Source: Cotesia glomerata (taxonomy: Eukaryota; Arthropoda; Insecta; Hymenoptera; Braconidae). Taken from it: a stretch of 64,000 nucleotides of DNA. The notes beneath the pieces were generated by a model, which saw nothing but the letters and a program-made list of their open reading frames with translations, made no database searches and was not told the DNA's origin. Both the position numbers and the translations under genes were made by a program. The stretch covers positions 14,221,403-14,285,402 of the forward strand of contig NC_058167.1 of NCBI RefSeq assembly GCF_020080835.1, in the 5' to 3' direction. Below are positions 29,295-40,043 of the stretch, piece by piece (within the stretch, counting starts at the first letter, position 1; every line of letters starts with the position of its first letter).

Positions 29295-29328
29295 CTGAAT
29301 ACTTGTCGAGCTTCGGTGTGGCAGCCAT
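29295..29328 (-). CDS. Probable first coding exon of an unidentified minus-strand gene
   Basis: On the minus strand, ATG at 29328-29326 in a good context (CACGATGGCTGCC) encodes MAATPKLDKYS and then one base, G, followed directly by a consensus donor, CAG|GTATTTACC. The exon therefore ends in phase 1. It sits divergently about 1.4 kb from the LRRC57 coding exon, which is a natural place for a promoter. The remaining exons would lie at lower coordinates, probably beyond base 1, because I find no convincing second exon in the 29 kb to the left. I do not recognise the N-terminus, so no function is offered. It is short and could be chance, but start context, codon content and donor agree. Confidence 0.4.
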
Positions 29329-30747
29329 CGTGAGTGATCGTCTCACTAATTAATAATTATCACAGCACACCGTATTATTGATAACATTAAACACTATTTA
29401 ACCATTTTATTACTATAACTCATAACACCATTTATCAACGCACTACATGCGCTTTATTTATTTAAATACTAAAGTAAACTCAACTTCCACCGCTACATTT
29501 TCATGTTTGTCAACCATCTTCATTCATGCGCGCGCACTTACTGCCGTCTGCTGGCAATCACCCGAATTTTTCCCACCATCTTTTTTTACTATTTTTTCGT
29601 CTAGGAATTTTAGATTCTCCCTGGGGACATTATCTAGGGACAATTATTCTCACTGCATTGTTGCTCTCCTCACCTGTCATTGTCACTTCAACACCTAACC
29701 ATAACTCATTTTTATTATTTTTATCTAAATTATTGTGACGTAAAATTGTTAGTTTGTTTATTTACTTTTTGAAATGCCATAAGAGCTTTTGGGAAAAATT
29801 TCTACGGGTGAATTTAATTGTTGAAATTTATTTTTAATAAATATGGTAAGAACTACTGTTTGTTTTTAATAATTAATTTTTTAGAGTAGTAATGATTGTA
29901 TGAATTTTTAATGACAGGCTCAAGTAGACTTACGTGAATTATTTTTTAATCAATGATCAAATGTCAAACAAAAAAAAATTTTTATTCATGTGAAGATTTT
30001 TTTTTTATTATTAAATTTTTTTTATTTATTATCATTATATTTTGTTTTAAAAAATAAAACTATATAGTTGAAATTATGACAGGAATTTTTTTGTGTATAA
30101 TTATACACTTTAAAGTCTAAAAAATTAATGATTTTTTTTTAATATTTAATTTTTGTATTTTTTTAATTTAAAAATTAAATTTATGGTAATTTAAATGGAT
30201 GTCAAAAAATTTTGGAGTTATAGAACGTACATTTTATTGACACTAACAAAAAAAATTAACTTTTTCAAGGTTCAGGTACTTAGAATTATTTTCTAATATT
30301 ATTTATTTATTTGTATTTATATAATTTAACGCCAATCGGCTTTGTACACAATAGTAAATAACACTGAAGTAGACAGATATTAAAAATTTTTTTACAATTT
30401 TATAGCAATTAAATATTATAAAAAAAATATAATTAAAAAGTTCCACATGTAAAAATTAATAAAAATTACAAGTGAAAATTTTTAGAAGCTATTTTTTATT
30501 GTTATTAATTTGTTAAAAAAAATTTTTAAATTGACAGCTGACGGCTAACTTCATTGTTATAATATTAATACAAAAATTTCGAGAGAATTTATTATAAATT
30601 AGATATTATATAAAATATAATATTATCTGATAATTAATTAAAAAAGAAAACAATTATTAAACATTTGCAATATTTATACTTACAATTTTTATTCCACAAT
30701 AATTATCAATTGTTTTGAAAACTAATAAAATTAATTTTATTATTGCA
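29329..30747. promoter_or_regulatory. Divergent intergenic region upstream of LRRC57
   Basis: This gap separates the putative minus-strand first exon (ending at 29328) from the plus-strand LRRC57 coding exon. The sequence next to 29328 (to about 29700) is noticeably less AT-rich than the rest and would be a reasonable shared promoter, but I see no diagnostic element. A splice acceptor TTATTGCAG ends at 30748, so LRRC57 probably has a non-coding first exon somewhere in this gap. One diverged copy of the GACGGCTAAC repeat family lies at about 30486-30560. Confidence 0.3.
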
Positions 30748-30837
30748 GGTGTGAAAAATTGAAGTCCTATTTTTATTATTTAAAAAAAATTGGAGAACGA
30801 GACATTGCAATAAAAAAATTAAATGAAAAAGGAAATC

Positions 30838-31557
30838 ATGGGTAACACAGTAAAAATAAAGCAGCATTATGAAACGGCGAAAAAAACAGGAATCCTAAAT
30901 ATATCCAACAGACAGATGATGGAAATCCCAGCGAACATGAAGCAACTATCGGAGATATTGCGTACGCTTGATTTGTCACAAAATAGTTTTAAGGTTTTGC
31001 CCGACGAGATAGGAATTTACTCGATCCTCAAGCAACTTAATTTGAGCCACAATAAACTACAAGGACTGCCGGAAACAATTGGTAATTTAGTTAAATTGGA
31101 GATACTTAACGCTAGTTTTAATCAGCTTAAAAGTTTGCCGGAGAGTTTGTCTAATTTGTCGCATTTGAAGCAAGTTAATTTATCAGAGAACCAGCTGACG
31201 GAATTCCCGTTGATGTTTTGCGGACTGAAGCACCTAGATGCTCTGGACTTGTCTAAAAATAAGTTGACTTGTGTGCCAGACGGAGTTGTCGGGCTGCATG
31301 TTATCGAGTTAAACCTAAACCAAAATCAAATTTCGGCGATCTCCGACAAGATGGCCGACTGCCCGAGATTGAAGACTTTGAGGCTAGAAGAAAATTGTCT
31401 GCAACTTAACGCTATACCTTCGAGGATTTTTAAGGAGTCTAAAATTTCTAACATTACTGTAGAGGGTAATTTGTTTGAGAATAAAAAAATTGCTGATATA
31501 GATGGATACGAGGTCTACATGGAACGCTACACTGCTGTCAAAAAAAAAATGTTTTAA
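30838..31557 (+). CDS. LRRC57: Leucine-rich repeat-containing protein 57 (LRRC57)
   Basis: Encodes a 239-residue protein of consecutive leucine-rich repeats, the usual length for LRRC57. I take ATG 30838 rather than the in-frame ATG 30823, because it gives MGNTVK, a classic N-myristoylation start that matches the family's MGN start. About eight LRRs of the LxxLxLSxNxLxxLP type run from residue 20 to 200 (for example LRTLDLSQNSFKVLPDEIG, LKQLNLSHNKLQGLPETIG). The near-invariant VIELNLNQNQIS, CPRLKxLRLEENCL and VEGNLFE segments are all present, and it ends with YMERYTAVKKKMF, as family members do. LRRC57 is widely conserved in animals; it is thought to be a membrane-associated adaptor and its biochemical role is unclear. 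The whole coding region is in one exon; an acceptor at 30748 implies an upstream untranslated exon. The phrase AATAAA overlaps the stop codon at 31556-31561. Confidence 0.95.
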   Translation: MGNTVKIKQHYETAKKTGILNISNRQMMEIPANMKQLSEILRTLDLSQNSFKVLPDEIGIYSILKQLNLSHNKLQGLPETIGNLVKLEILNASFNQLKSLPESLSNLSHLKQVNLSENQLTEFPLMFCGLKHLDALDLSKNKLTCVPDGVVGLHVIELNLNQNQISAISDKMADCPRLKTLRLEENCLQLNAIPSRIFKESKISNITVEGNLFENKKIADIDGYEVYMERYTAVKKKMF

Positions 31558-33559
31558 ATAAATACTACACTGATATTTCATTAATTAATCAATCTTTTTT
31601 TAATCGAGTTTATTTCTCGGCACACTTACGAATATTTTGTACAATTTTAAAATTTTGTGCCTGATACTGTTCAAATTTTCTCACGTTTTTTTTTTTTTTT
31701 TCTGATTACAAAAGTATTAATTTTCGTTACTAATAATTTTTTTTTCAACTAACGTATTTTTAATAGAAGTTTAATTTAATTGTTCATTTTTCTGTTTATT
31801 ATCAGAAACTTTATTAACTATAAATTGAAATTTGATCAATTTTTAAGTAAGTTTAGATTGGAATGCATAATAATTACAATAAACAAAAAACATTACAAAT
31901 AAATAAATATAAAATATTTGAAAGAAATTTTTATGAAAATTAATTTAGCATATATTTAATCATTTTAAAAATTTTATAGCAAATAAATTACGGCAAAAAA
32001 AAATTGACCTTTAGAAATTTTAAAAAATAAAAAATGCAATTTTTTAAAAACAATTTTTTTGATAAATAAAATTAAAAAATTTTTAAGTGACTGCTAACTT
32101 TAATGTCATAAAATTTTTATAATTTTTGTAAAATTAATATGACCAAATTTTCGATAATTATACATAAGTACAGATTTATTTATTTTTAGACATAAAAAAT
32201 AGTAAAATTATAATTGAAGACTTTTTAATTAATTGTCTATAAATTAAAAAAGTGCCATGGAGGGAATTTTTTGTAAAATTTCAATTGAAAAAATTTATAT
32301 ATTTTTAATCTTGAATTAAAAACATTTCTTAAAATTATTGCAATAAATCTTTCAAAAATAAATCTTTTTATTATTCCTTTTTTCAAAAATTCCTGACATT
32401 AGTAATTTTTAATTTATACCTCATTTAAAAAATATTCTTTACTTAAAATAAAATCTAATAACTGTCCTCTAAATAAAAAATTATAAAAAAAAAAAAAAAA
32501 CAAGTCTCATTACATTTTGTTTTTTATAAAAAAAACCCCGTAAAAAAGTCCAAAGTTTGACTCACGCCGTCCAAGTACCGAATCCCGAAAAAATGGCCGC
32601 TGTGAAAATTTAAATTTACGTGGCAAAATAAAATACCAAAATCTCCTAAAAAAATAACTTAACTTTTTAATTACAAGTAAAATTTTTATAATTTTATTAA
32701 TAAATTACCAACAATTAAATAAACAATAAAAATCAGACGAAAAAACGTAAATTTAAAACGAAAGAAAGCTAACAAATTTCCCGCTAAAAGTATATTTAGT
32801 GCGTGTCGAAGCAAGACGGTGGCGGGCCAGTGTGTGATACTCACGAATGGCCGCCCGAGAAACAGATCAGGGAAGGATGAAGGATAACAATCAAGAGCAT
32901 TAATTCGGCAAGTGAGAAAACCGAGGTACGTCACCATAAATAATTATTATAAGCGGCCCTAATCTAATTGCCCTTATCATCATCAGTAAATAATCTACAG
33001 CTCGAGACTTACCACGGGAATACTTAACCGGTGTCAGTACGAAAATTCTCAGGGGTTGCTAATGTCTCGCGTTGTCTTGACCGCGCGATTGATCGTCTGC
33101 AAGGGTTGTGTATCTTTTTTTACTTTGCTATTTTTCTCATTAAATATATTTTTTATTTACTTAGACATTTCACCGGATTGTCACTATAATAAGTCACTAG
33201 TGCAATTATTATTTTTTCCTAGAGATCCATTGTTGACGTTATTGTTATTATTGTTAACAACAATCCCAGTTTTAGTCTAGTAAAATAATTTTTTATATTT
33301 ATTGGTTAATTTATTTATTTATTGTGTTGTATTTTCACCAAGACTGCAGTTAAGTTACCTGCTCCCGTTTGCTAAGTGTGAACTGGTTTTTAATGAGATG
33401 CCGATCATATGGGCGCAGCCTCTTTTCATTTTCGCGATACATTTAAATTATTTTCAATTTATTTTTATTTTCATTGCTGCAATTTTTTTTTTTTTAATTT
33501 TTGCTGAAAAATTTTGTGAGATTTAAAAATTAAGTTAAAAAACATTTTATTATTTTAAA
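31558..33559. other. Gap between LRRC57 and Pcl; repeat copies and possible Pcl leader
   Basis: Mostly AT-rich DNA. It holds the LRRC57 3' end, one good copy of the dispersed GACTGCTAACTTTAATGTCAT repeat (31973-32115) and a GC-richer patch at about 32560-33060. That patch has AAAATGGCCGCTGTGAAAAT, where the ATG frame stops after a few codons. It ends near an AG|GTACGT donor-like site at about 32921-32927, so it may be an untranslated first exon of Pcl; this is inference. Confidence 0.35.
31973..32115 (+). repeat. Dispersed AT-rich repeat family, copy with GACTGCTAACTTTAATGTCAT end
   Basis: This segment (AAATAAATTACGGCAAAAAA ... AATGCAATTTTTTA ... GTGACTGCTAACTTTAATGTCAT) matches, along its length and in inverted orientation, the segment 48097-47958. 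Weaker relatives lie at about 30486-30560, 33540-33790, 43600-43740, 47090-47265, 48100-48190 and 48990-49110. No coding frame. It looks like an unnamed short interspersed or MITE-like family, concentrated next to the genes of this region. Confidence 0.65.
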
Positions 33560-33722
33560 CAAAAAAATTTATTAAGAATTTTTTACAATTAAATTTATTA
33601 AGAATTTTTACAACTAAATTTATTAAGAAATGTTTACAACTAAATTTATTAAGAAATGTTTACAACTAAATTTATTAAAAATTCTTTACAACTAAATTTA
33701 TTAAGAATTTTTTACAATCAAA
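33560..33722. repeat. Tandem repeat, 26-base unit, about six copies
   Basis: The unit is approximately CAACTAAATTTATTAAGAAA plus TGTTTA, repeated about six times with small changes (AGAATTTTTTA, AAAATTCTTTA). It lies just 5' of the Pcl coding start at 33872 and may fall in the 5' untranslated region or promoter. Confidence 0.85.
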
Positions 33723-33871
33723 TTAAAAATTATTTAAATTTAAAAAATGTGACGGCTAATTTTTATACTAAAATTTTTTTTATTAAAAATAATATTAAAG
33801 TGTTAATAAATAATTAAAAAAAAAAAGTGTAATAAAATTAAATTATATTGTCTGTTGGTGCCAATAGAAAA

Positions 33872-36800
33872 ATGTCGGTGCCAGAAGATAATTTGGCGAT
33901 GCCAGACAGCACGACAAGGGAACAGCGTCTTGGTTTTTCTCACGGCGAGGACGTGCTGCTGCAGCTGAAAGATGGAAAGTTCTATCTCGGAACGATCGTT
34001 GAAGTGGACTTGGCGCAGGAGAGGTGCCTGGTGAAGTTCCTGGACAACACGTCCTCGTGGTCGAGTGTCAAGGAGCTGACCAAGTTGGGTACACCGGATT
34101 CAAATGTCATGTGTGTGTTGTGTAAAAAATTTAAGCCTAAGCCAGATAATGATATTATTGTTTGTGACAAATGCGGACGTGGTTACCATCAACACTGCCA
34201 CAAGGTAAAATTCATTAACAGTTTTTATCTTTTAAGTGGTGATAAAAGTTTTCTGTGGAATTTAATCTCTGTTAGTCATTAGGTCAGTACAGTTTTTTAG
34301 TTATTAATAAAAGGTTTACATGATTAATTGTAGCCTCAAGTAACCACGGAAGAAGCCAACGTAGACTCACACTGGAAGTGCAAAAGATGCCAAGAAAATA
34401 TACTCAAGACAACACGTGATGGTCCTGACCCAAAGAATTCCATGATCAAAGCTAACATTAGGAAAGTTTGCAGTGGAAGAGACCAACCTCAACCACCGCC
34501 TGAAGACATGACAAAATTACCTTATGATGTATACACAATTTATTTATTAATTAATTAATTTATTTTTTTTTTTTTTTTTTAACTAAATTACGGGAATAAG
34601 TTATTACACGGAAAGAACAAGATGACATTGGATATCATCCCAGATTATACTCAGTGATATCTGTGGCGAAAAAAAATTTTAAATAGTAGCTAGTATAATC
34701 TAAATTATATCTAGAATATATTTTTATTGGAATTATCGTATCATAGATTTTTACTTATATTGTACGTATTTATGTGTAGTTCTATTGTACATTTTTTTTT
34801 TTTATTATTATTTATTTTGTCCATGATTATTTTGTCAGAGGATATTTTGTCATCTGATTATTTTGTCCCGGTTATTTTGTTAGGACACCTTTTATTGACT
34901 CAGTTAAATTTATTTAGTTAAATATGAATTTATATTTTTTTAATCATTTTAGTTTGAATTTTTATCAACCCAACCAATCTACATTGCTATATTTTAATCC
35001 AATAGATAACATAATTAATTAGTAACTTAAATATTTTCTTGAACCACACGGAAAGAATAAGATGACACTGGATATCATCCCAGATTATACTGAGTGAAAA
35101 AAATTTCAGATAGTAACTAGTATAATCCAGATATCACTAAGTATGATAAGAAAATACTTAAGTTACTAATTAATTATGTTATCTATTGGATTAAATATAG
35201 CAATTTAGATTGGTCGGGTTGATAAATTTCAAACTAAAATGATTAAAAAAATATAAATCCATATCTAACTAAATAAATTTAACTGAGTCAATAAAATTTT
35301 TCCAAATGAGCGACTCGAATGAATTATTAGTCTGTTTGCATTTATAAGTAAAGTTTCGCAATCGACTATTGGAAGTTTATTAAAAGACGTTTAAAATAAT
35401 TCTTAAATCAATAATGGCTATTTATTACTGATTGATTTAATTAATAATTAAAATTTTATTTCCGTAGCCTGAAATGTTGAGTTGGGATTCACATCATCGA
35501 GTAAACGCTGAACAAATATATTGCTACTGTGGACTAAATGGCGAGTGGTATACTCAAATGTTACAATGCGCTAGATGTAAACAGTGGTTTCATGAAAAAT
35601 GTGTCAGCTGTTTGACGTTTCCTTTGTACAGTGGCGACAGGTATGTTATTTTATTTTTTATTCACCGGTATTATCAAATTTATAATTAATGGCTGCGTTC
35701 AGGTTTACTAAGTTCTGAGCAGGGCTGACTTTATCTACCAAAAAATTAATTTTAGACACACTTAGGGCCAGTTTTTCAATCCAGGATAAAATTTCATCCA
35801 ATGATAAAATATATCTATATATATCATACATATAAATATACTGTTAATAATAATTTTATCCTGGATAAAATTTCATCTCGGATTGAAAAACTGGCCCTTA
35901 AATAAATATATACCTTGCATTATTTTATTATAGATTTAAAAAAAAAATAATATAGTTATTTTAAGTTGTTGCTACAAGATATACTGATCTGTCAAGAACT
36001 TAGTAAACTTGAACGCAGCCGATAATTTTTAAAAGCAATTTATCATTTGTTTTTGTCTTAATTATATTTTTTGATGGTAAAAAAAAAATTGAAGTATGAA
36101 TTTTTTTTTTTAGGTTTTATGTATTTGTGTGTTCAACGTGCAATTACGGAAAAGAATTTGTACGGCGACTGGAATTAAAATGGGTCGATCTCGTGCACCT
36201 GATGTTGTACAATTTGACCGTATATAATGCTAAAAAGTATTACGATTTGGACTCTGTCATCATACCGTACGCAGCTGAAAATTGGAACTTACTACAACTG
36301 CCACCAAGAGTATGTGTGCTCTATGACTAGTCTCTTTTATTAATTAATAATTAATAAATTATTAATGAGTCTTGTCTAAAAATAATTTTATTTAATAGAT
36401 CAGAGATATCAGCGCCCATATGCGTAGAGAAGCTATACTCTCAATATTAGCGAACAATCGAACTAGATTTAAATGTGGGCGTGAAATAAAAAAACGCACT
36501 ACTATTTGGGGCTTGAGAGTAAGACTACCACCACCTTGTCCAGTTGTCAATTTACCAGTCACTGGAATAATTGATGACTCTGTTTTACGTCGTTGTTGGG
36601 GAGCGAATAGAAGACTGCAATATCTTCCACCTCCTGGGTAAATTTTTTTACACCACTCTGTAGAATTATTTTGACTCTAATTTTTGGTATTAATTAATTA
36701 ATTGGCTTGTTACAGACCAGTGATATTTGCTGACAGCCCTAGCGCAATTAATACAACGAATCAAGAAGCTACTGCCTCGGTAACTGAAACTGTTAGCGCG

Positions 36801-39020
36801 TCAGATATTGTAACAATGCGAACAGTATTATCGAAAGCCACTGATGCTGATCAAGATACATGCCCAACTCCTAGTACACAGAATCAGTCGACAGAATCTC
36901 TCCGAGAAAGGTTTATTGATCAATAAGTCGATTAACTAACTGTTTTTATTATTAAATAATTTTTTATTGCTTTTTTTTTAAGAATTTCAAAATTTTTTTT
37001 CACTTTATTTTATGATTTGTTTTCTCTTTAAAAAATTTATTTTGATTTTATCATCAAATTTTCATACTTTGTTATTCAATAAATTAGTTATTTTTTTTTT
37101 CGCTTGAAAATATTTTTTATAATTTTTTTGACTTTAAAATTTATGAAAAATCTTTTTATTTTAATAAAAAAGTCGCAAGACAATAACATTTAATATTTTA
37201 GGTACTTATTATTATACTAATGATTGTTAACCATTACCAGGTATAGCGGTGGTGGTTTTGTAAAAAAATCATTCCCGTTCCCAAAATTAAATTTACAAAG
37301 ACGTAAAAGATTAATGGCATTGAATAGTACACATGAACGTATGCTAAGAAAGCATAAAAAGCGTGATAAAGGCTGTGAGGATACTAAAAATCAAATAGTA
37401 CGTGAAGCGAGATATAAAAAAGCTAGAAAATTACTCAAAAATGCCATCACTAAGGTAAATTATCAAATTTATTATTGTAACTAAATTATTGCGTTTTTAA
37501 GTCAAAAATGCGAATAAAAAAAAAATTTTTTTCTTCAAAAAAACTCAGAAATATGAAAAAAAATTTTTTTTTAATACTCTTTTGGTATTAAGAATTTTTT
37601 TTCTTAAAAAAAAATAAATTTTTACTTTCTAACCTTCCGCGTTAGTAAATAAAAGTTTTAAAGTTCTAGATAAAAAAAATTGAAAATTTTCTGAAGTAGA
37701 TTCTTTGTTTTCCCTAGTTAAAAATACTGATTGAAAAGAATTAAGAAGCAGTCACTCCATGCAAACTGTATATCTATATATACAAACAAAGGAATTAAAA
37801 TTATTGAAAAAAATTCGAATTTCACATTTTTTAATTATTTTCAATCAGTATTTTTGAACAGAGTTTTAAAAATCTAACTGATTTCTCGAATTAAAAAAAA
37901 AATTTTCAATTTTCATACTTAGAAGTTCAAAATTTTCATTTTTTTACACAAAAAATTACAAAGTATTGAAACAATTTTTTTTTACAAATAAAAAAAATTT
38001 CAGAGAAAACCACTCCAGCGTACTCCAGAAGTACCAGACTTACCACCAACACCACCAACATCGGTATCAGGACCACCTACACCTCCAGCAACAACTTCAG
38101 CAATCAGCGAGTTGTCAGTCCCGAGTTCCGTGGACTTAATGTTGAACCTTCCTCAGCCGTCAGTGACTCCAGCAGACACCAGCGGTGACGAGACCAGCTC
38201 TCGAGGGACCCTGGACTCCTTCATCCCCCCACCGAAAGACTTCGAGGGTAAAAACAACCCCTTCCGCAACCTCAGCGAGATGCTGAGCACGCCGAACATT
38301 TCCAGCGCTAGCAATTTAGCGCCAGGTACTTCAAGTACGCCGCTGCCCTTCCACCATCATCACCATAATTACCACAACTACCAACCACCGATCACACTTC
38401 CGCTTCCATTGACGCCAGTGATACCGCACCCGCCGCTGATTCGTCCAGCGAAGCGACAGCTCTCCGAAAAGGACATCATCATCGACCGGAACGGACAAGT
38501 AAAGCGACGTAGACAGCACCGTCGCGGCCGGCCTCCCTCTCAGCCTCAGCAGTTCCAAGCGACGGCGACTGCCAGCAAAACTGCTGCCATTCTACCGGCT
38601 CGCAACAGCGAAGTCAAGAATGACTATGTCCGGAACCTGAGGAGCTCCTTCAACAGTTCCTCCAGCAGCAGCACCAGCCAGATCGGCAGCTGCGTCGACT
38701 ACGCTCTCAATGGCAGGAGGCTCAGACAGCGAGGCGCTGATAAATCCGCGGCCAGTCCTGCCAATGCTGAAGCCCAGAAGAGGAATAATTTGACCATGTC
38801 TATGCCCTCGACTTCAGCGGCTTCTTCCTCGCCAAAAGTTTCTCCGATTAAACAGTCGACTCCCGATATCTCGATGGACGACCTCAAGTCTTCGGTTAAT
38901 ATGTATTTCGGTGCGGCGAATCGCATCGCTTCTGGTGAAAAGTTCGGTGTTAAAGCTAAGAGAATAAGTAAAAGTGGTCAGTTGCAGTATCTCATCGAGT
39001 GGGAAGGCCCCAATACATAA
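33872..39020 (+). CDS. Pcl: Polycomb-like protein, PRC2 accessory factor (PHF1/MTF2/PHF19 family)
   Basis: Eight coding exons by GT-AG sites and consistent phase: 33872-34204, 34334-34528, 35468-35640, 36114-36309, 36399-36637, 36716-36910, 37241-37454, 38004-39020; 853 residues. Domains in order: Tudor (about 25-72), PHD1 (CVLC at 81, CDKC at 98, HQHC, WKCKRC in exon 2), PHD2 (YCYCG at 194 to CSTC at 240), and the extended winged helix (about 244-380, with the basic REIKKRTTIWGLRVRLPPP segment; in vertebrate homologues this domain binds unmethylated CpG DNA). Exon 8 is a long low-complexity Pro/Ser/His-rich region with HHHHHNYHNY, then a C-terminal chromo-like domain (RISKSGQLQYLIEWEG, binds SUZ12 in homologues). 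The protein acts in the nucleus, targeting and stimulating H3K27 methylation by PRC2. The N-terminus is short compared with Drosophila Pcl. ATG 33872 is the first in-frame ATG in the exon; an upstream coding exon cannot be excluded. Confidence 0.95.
34606..34705 (+). mobile_element. Half of a CACGGAAAGAA-ended MITE in Pcl intron 2
   Basis: It begins TACACGGAAAGAACAAGATG and continues GATATCATCCCAGATTATAC and CAGTGATATCTGTGGCGAAA. This matches the inverted right half of the complete element at 55153-55331. The other half is missing here. No protein coding. Confidence 0.75.
34890..35300. repeat. Large inverted repeat enclosing a second half-MITE, Pcl intron 2
   Basis: The arm at about 34890-35040 (TTTTATTGACTCAGTTAAAT ... 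GTAACTTAAATATTTTCTT) is repeated in inverted order at about 35146-35300 (AAGAAAATACTTAAGTTACT ... TTTAACTGAGTCAATAAAAT). The spacer, from 35046, is the left half of the CACGGAAAGAATAAGATGAC element. Together with 34606-34705 this looks like one composite foldback structure formed by insertion and rearrangement. An arm-paired transcript would form a hairpin of about 150 base pairs within the Pcl pre-mRNA. Confidence 0.7.
35691..36020. mobile_element. Outer terminal-inverted-repeat element in Pcl intron 3
   Basis: The left end is GGCTGCGTTCAGGTTTACTA followed by AGTTCTGA; the right end is AAGAACTTAGTAAACTTGAA then CGCAGCC: an inverted repeat of about 28 bases with few mismatches. It is a non-autonomous DNA transposon without coding capacity, and it has been invaded by the GGGCCAG element at 35763-35900. 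A clear target-site duplication is not visible. Confidence 0.75.
35763..35900. mobile_element. Nested MITE, ends GGGCCAGTTTTTCAAT, TTA flanks
   Basis: A palindrome of about 130 bases: GGGCCAGTTTTTCAATCCAG GATAAAATTTCATC ... and back to ATTGAAAAACTGGCCC. It is flanked on both sides by TTA, the three-base target-site duplication typical of PIF/Harbinger elements. It sits inside the element 35691-36020, so it inserted later. The central part is AT-rich with TATATATC repeats. Confidence 0.8.
37722..37857. repeat. Inverted repeat AAAAATACTGATTGAAAA in Pcl intron 7
   Basis: AAAAATACTGATTGAAAA at 37722-37739 is repeated as TTTTCAATCAGTATTTTT at about 37840-37857. The spacer of about 100 bases is AT-rich. 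It could be a small MITE; no second copy is seen in the window. Confidence 0.6.
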
Positions 39021-39677
39021 CGGTAATTTTGTTTCTATTCTCGCATTATCAAATATTTTAATTGTACAATTTGGATGTTAACTTCCAATTATTATTTTTA
39101 TTTTAGATTGATTGTTTTAGTTCATTGGTTTCATTTACTTAGCTTGATACTTGAGTTTTGTATTAGTAACTCATGGAAGATATTGACTGAGGATAATCAG
39201 TGTTGCGGACAAACAACTTTATAATTTATCGTTTAATATTTTATTTGTTATTGAATATTTTTTTTTGAATTTTTGTTCGTATTAAAAAAAAAATCTAATT
39301 TTTTTTAGTCATAAAAATATAATCTTCTTTCTGAAAGTTAAAGTTTTTTATTTATATAAATATACTGGCTCTTATTTTTGTTGAAATATTGTATCTTTAT
39401 TTCAAAGTATAGAAATAAATATATCGACGTTCTAATTAGCAATTTGTCTAAATTTTCAAAATAAAACAATTTTAAAATTTATTATTAAAAAAACAATTTA
39501 ATATATCATAGAAGTATAATATTTCAATTTGGATCATTTAAATAATTTATAACTAGACTATTGCTACATCAAAATATTAAAAAATCACCTTCTAAAAAAT
39601 AAAGAGTTAGACCAATTGCTAATTAGACCGTCGAAATGAAATTAAAAAATTTTATTTTTATAAATATGAATAAAAAT

Positions 39678-39882
39678 AAGGTAAAAGACCCAGTTATTGA
39701 CACTTGCAATTTTATTTTAATTAAAAAAAAATAAATCAACTCTAATAAATTAATAAATATAATTTTTTAATTATAAATTTTAAGAAAATTGGTTTTTAGA
39801 GAACATTTTATTTTTTTAATTAGAATAAAATTACAAGTGTCAAACAATTAGGTCAGAGTCAATAACTGGGTCTTTTACCTTA
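39678..39882. mobile_element. MITE, ends AAGGTAAAAGACCCAGTTATTGAC (copy 1)
   Basis: A palindrome of about 205 bases: the left end AAGGTAAAAGACCCAGTTAT continues TGACACTTGCAATTTTATTT; the right end is AAAATTACAAGTGTC ... GTCAATAACTGGGTCTTTTA CCTTA. A second copy is at 55563-55785. No coding capacity; a non-autonomous DNA element. Confidence 0.88.
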
Positions 39883-40005
39883 CTTAAGAAAATATTTAAT
39901 AGTAAATTCTAATAAGTTAGAAGGTATATGATGACATGTACAATAATTATCATATCATTTTTTAATTGAGTTAACAACCTAAATTGTACAATTTTAAACA
40001 TTCAC

Positions 40006-40006
<1 letters not shown>

Positions 40007-40041
<35 letters not shown>
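40007..40041. repeat. (ATT)n microsatellite, about 12 units
   Basis: Uninterrupted TTA/ATT trinucleotide run. Confidence 0.9.

Positions 40042-40043
<2 letters not shown>

Noticed and set aside
32686..32937. Minus-strand frame MVTYLGFLTCRINALDCYPS... in the GC-richer patch before Pcl
   Set aside because: Hydrophobic low-complexity tail, no homology and no splice context; the patch is better read as a Pcl untranslated exon or promoter.
38331..38926. Two 75-codon minus-strand frames antisense to Pcl exon 8
   Set aside because: Shadows of a GC-rich coding exon; no splice or start support.
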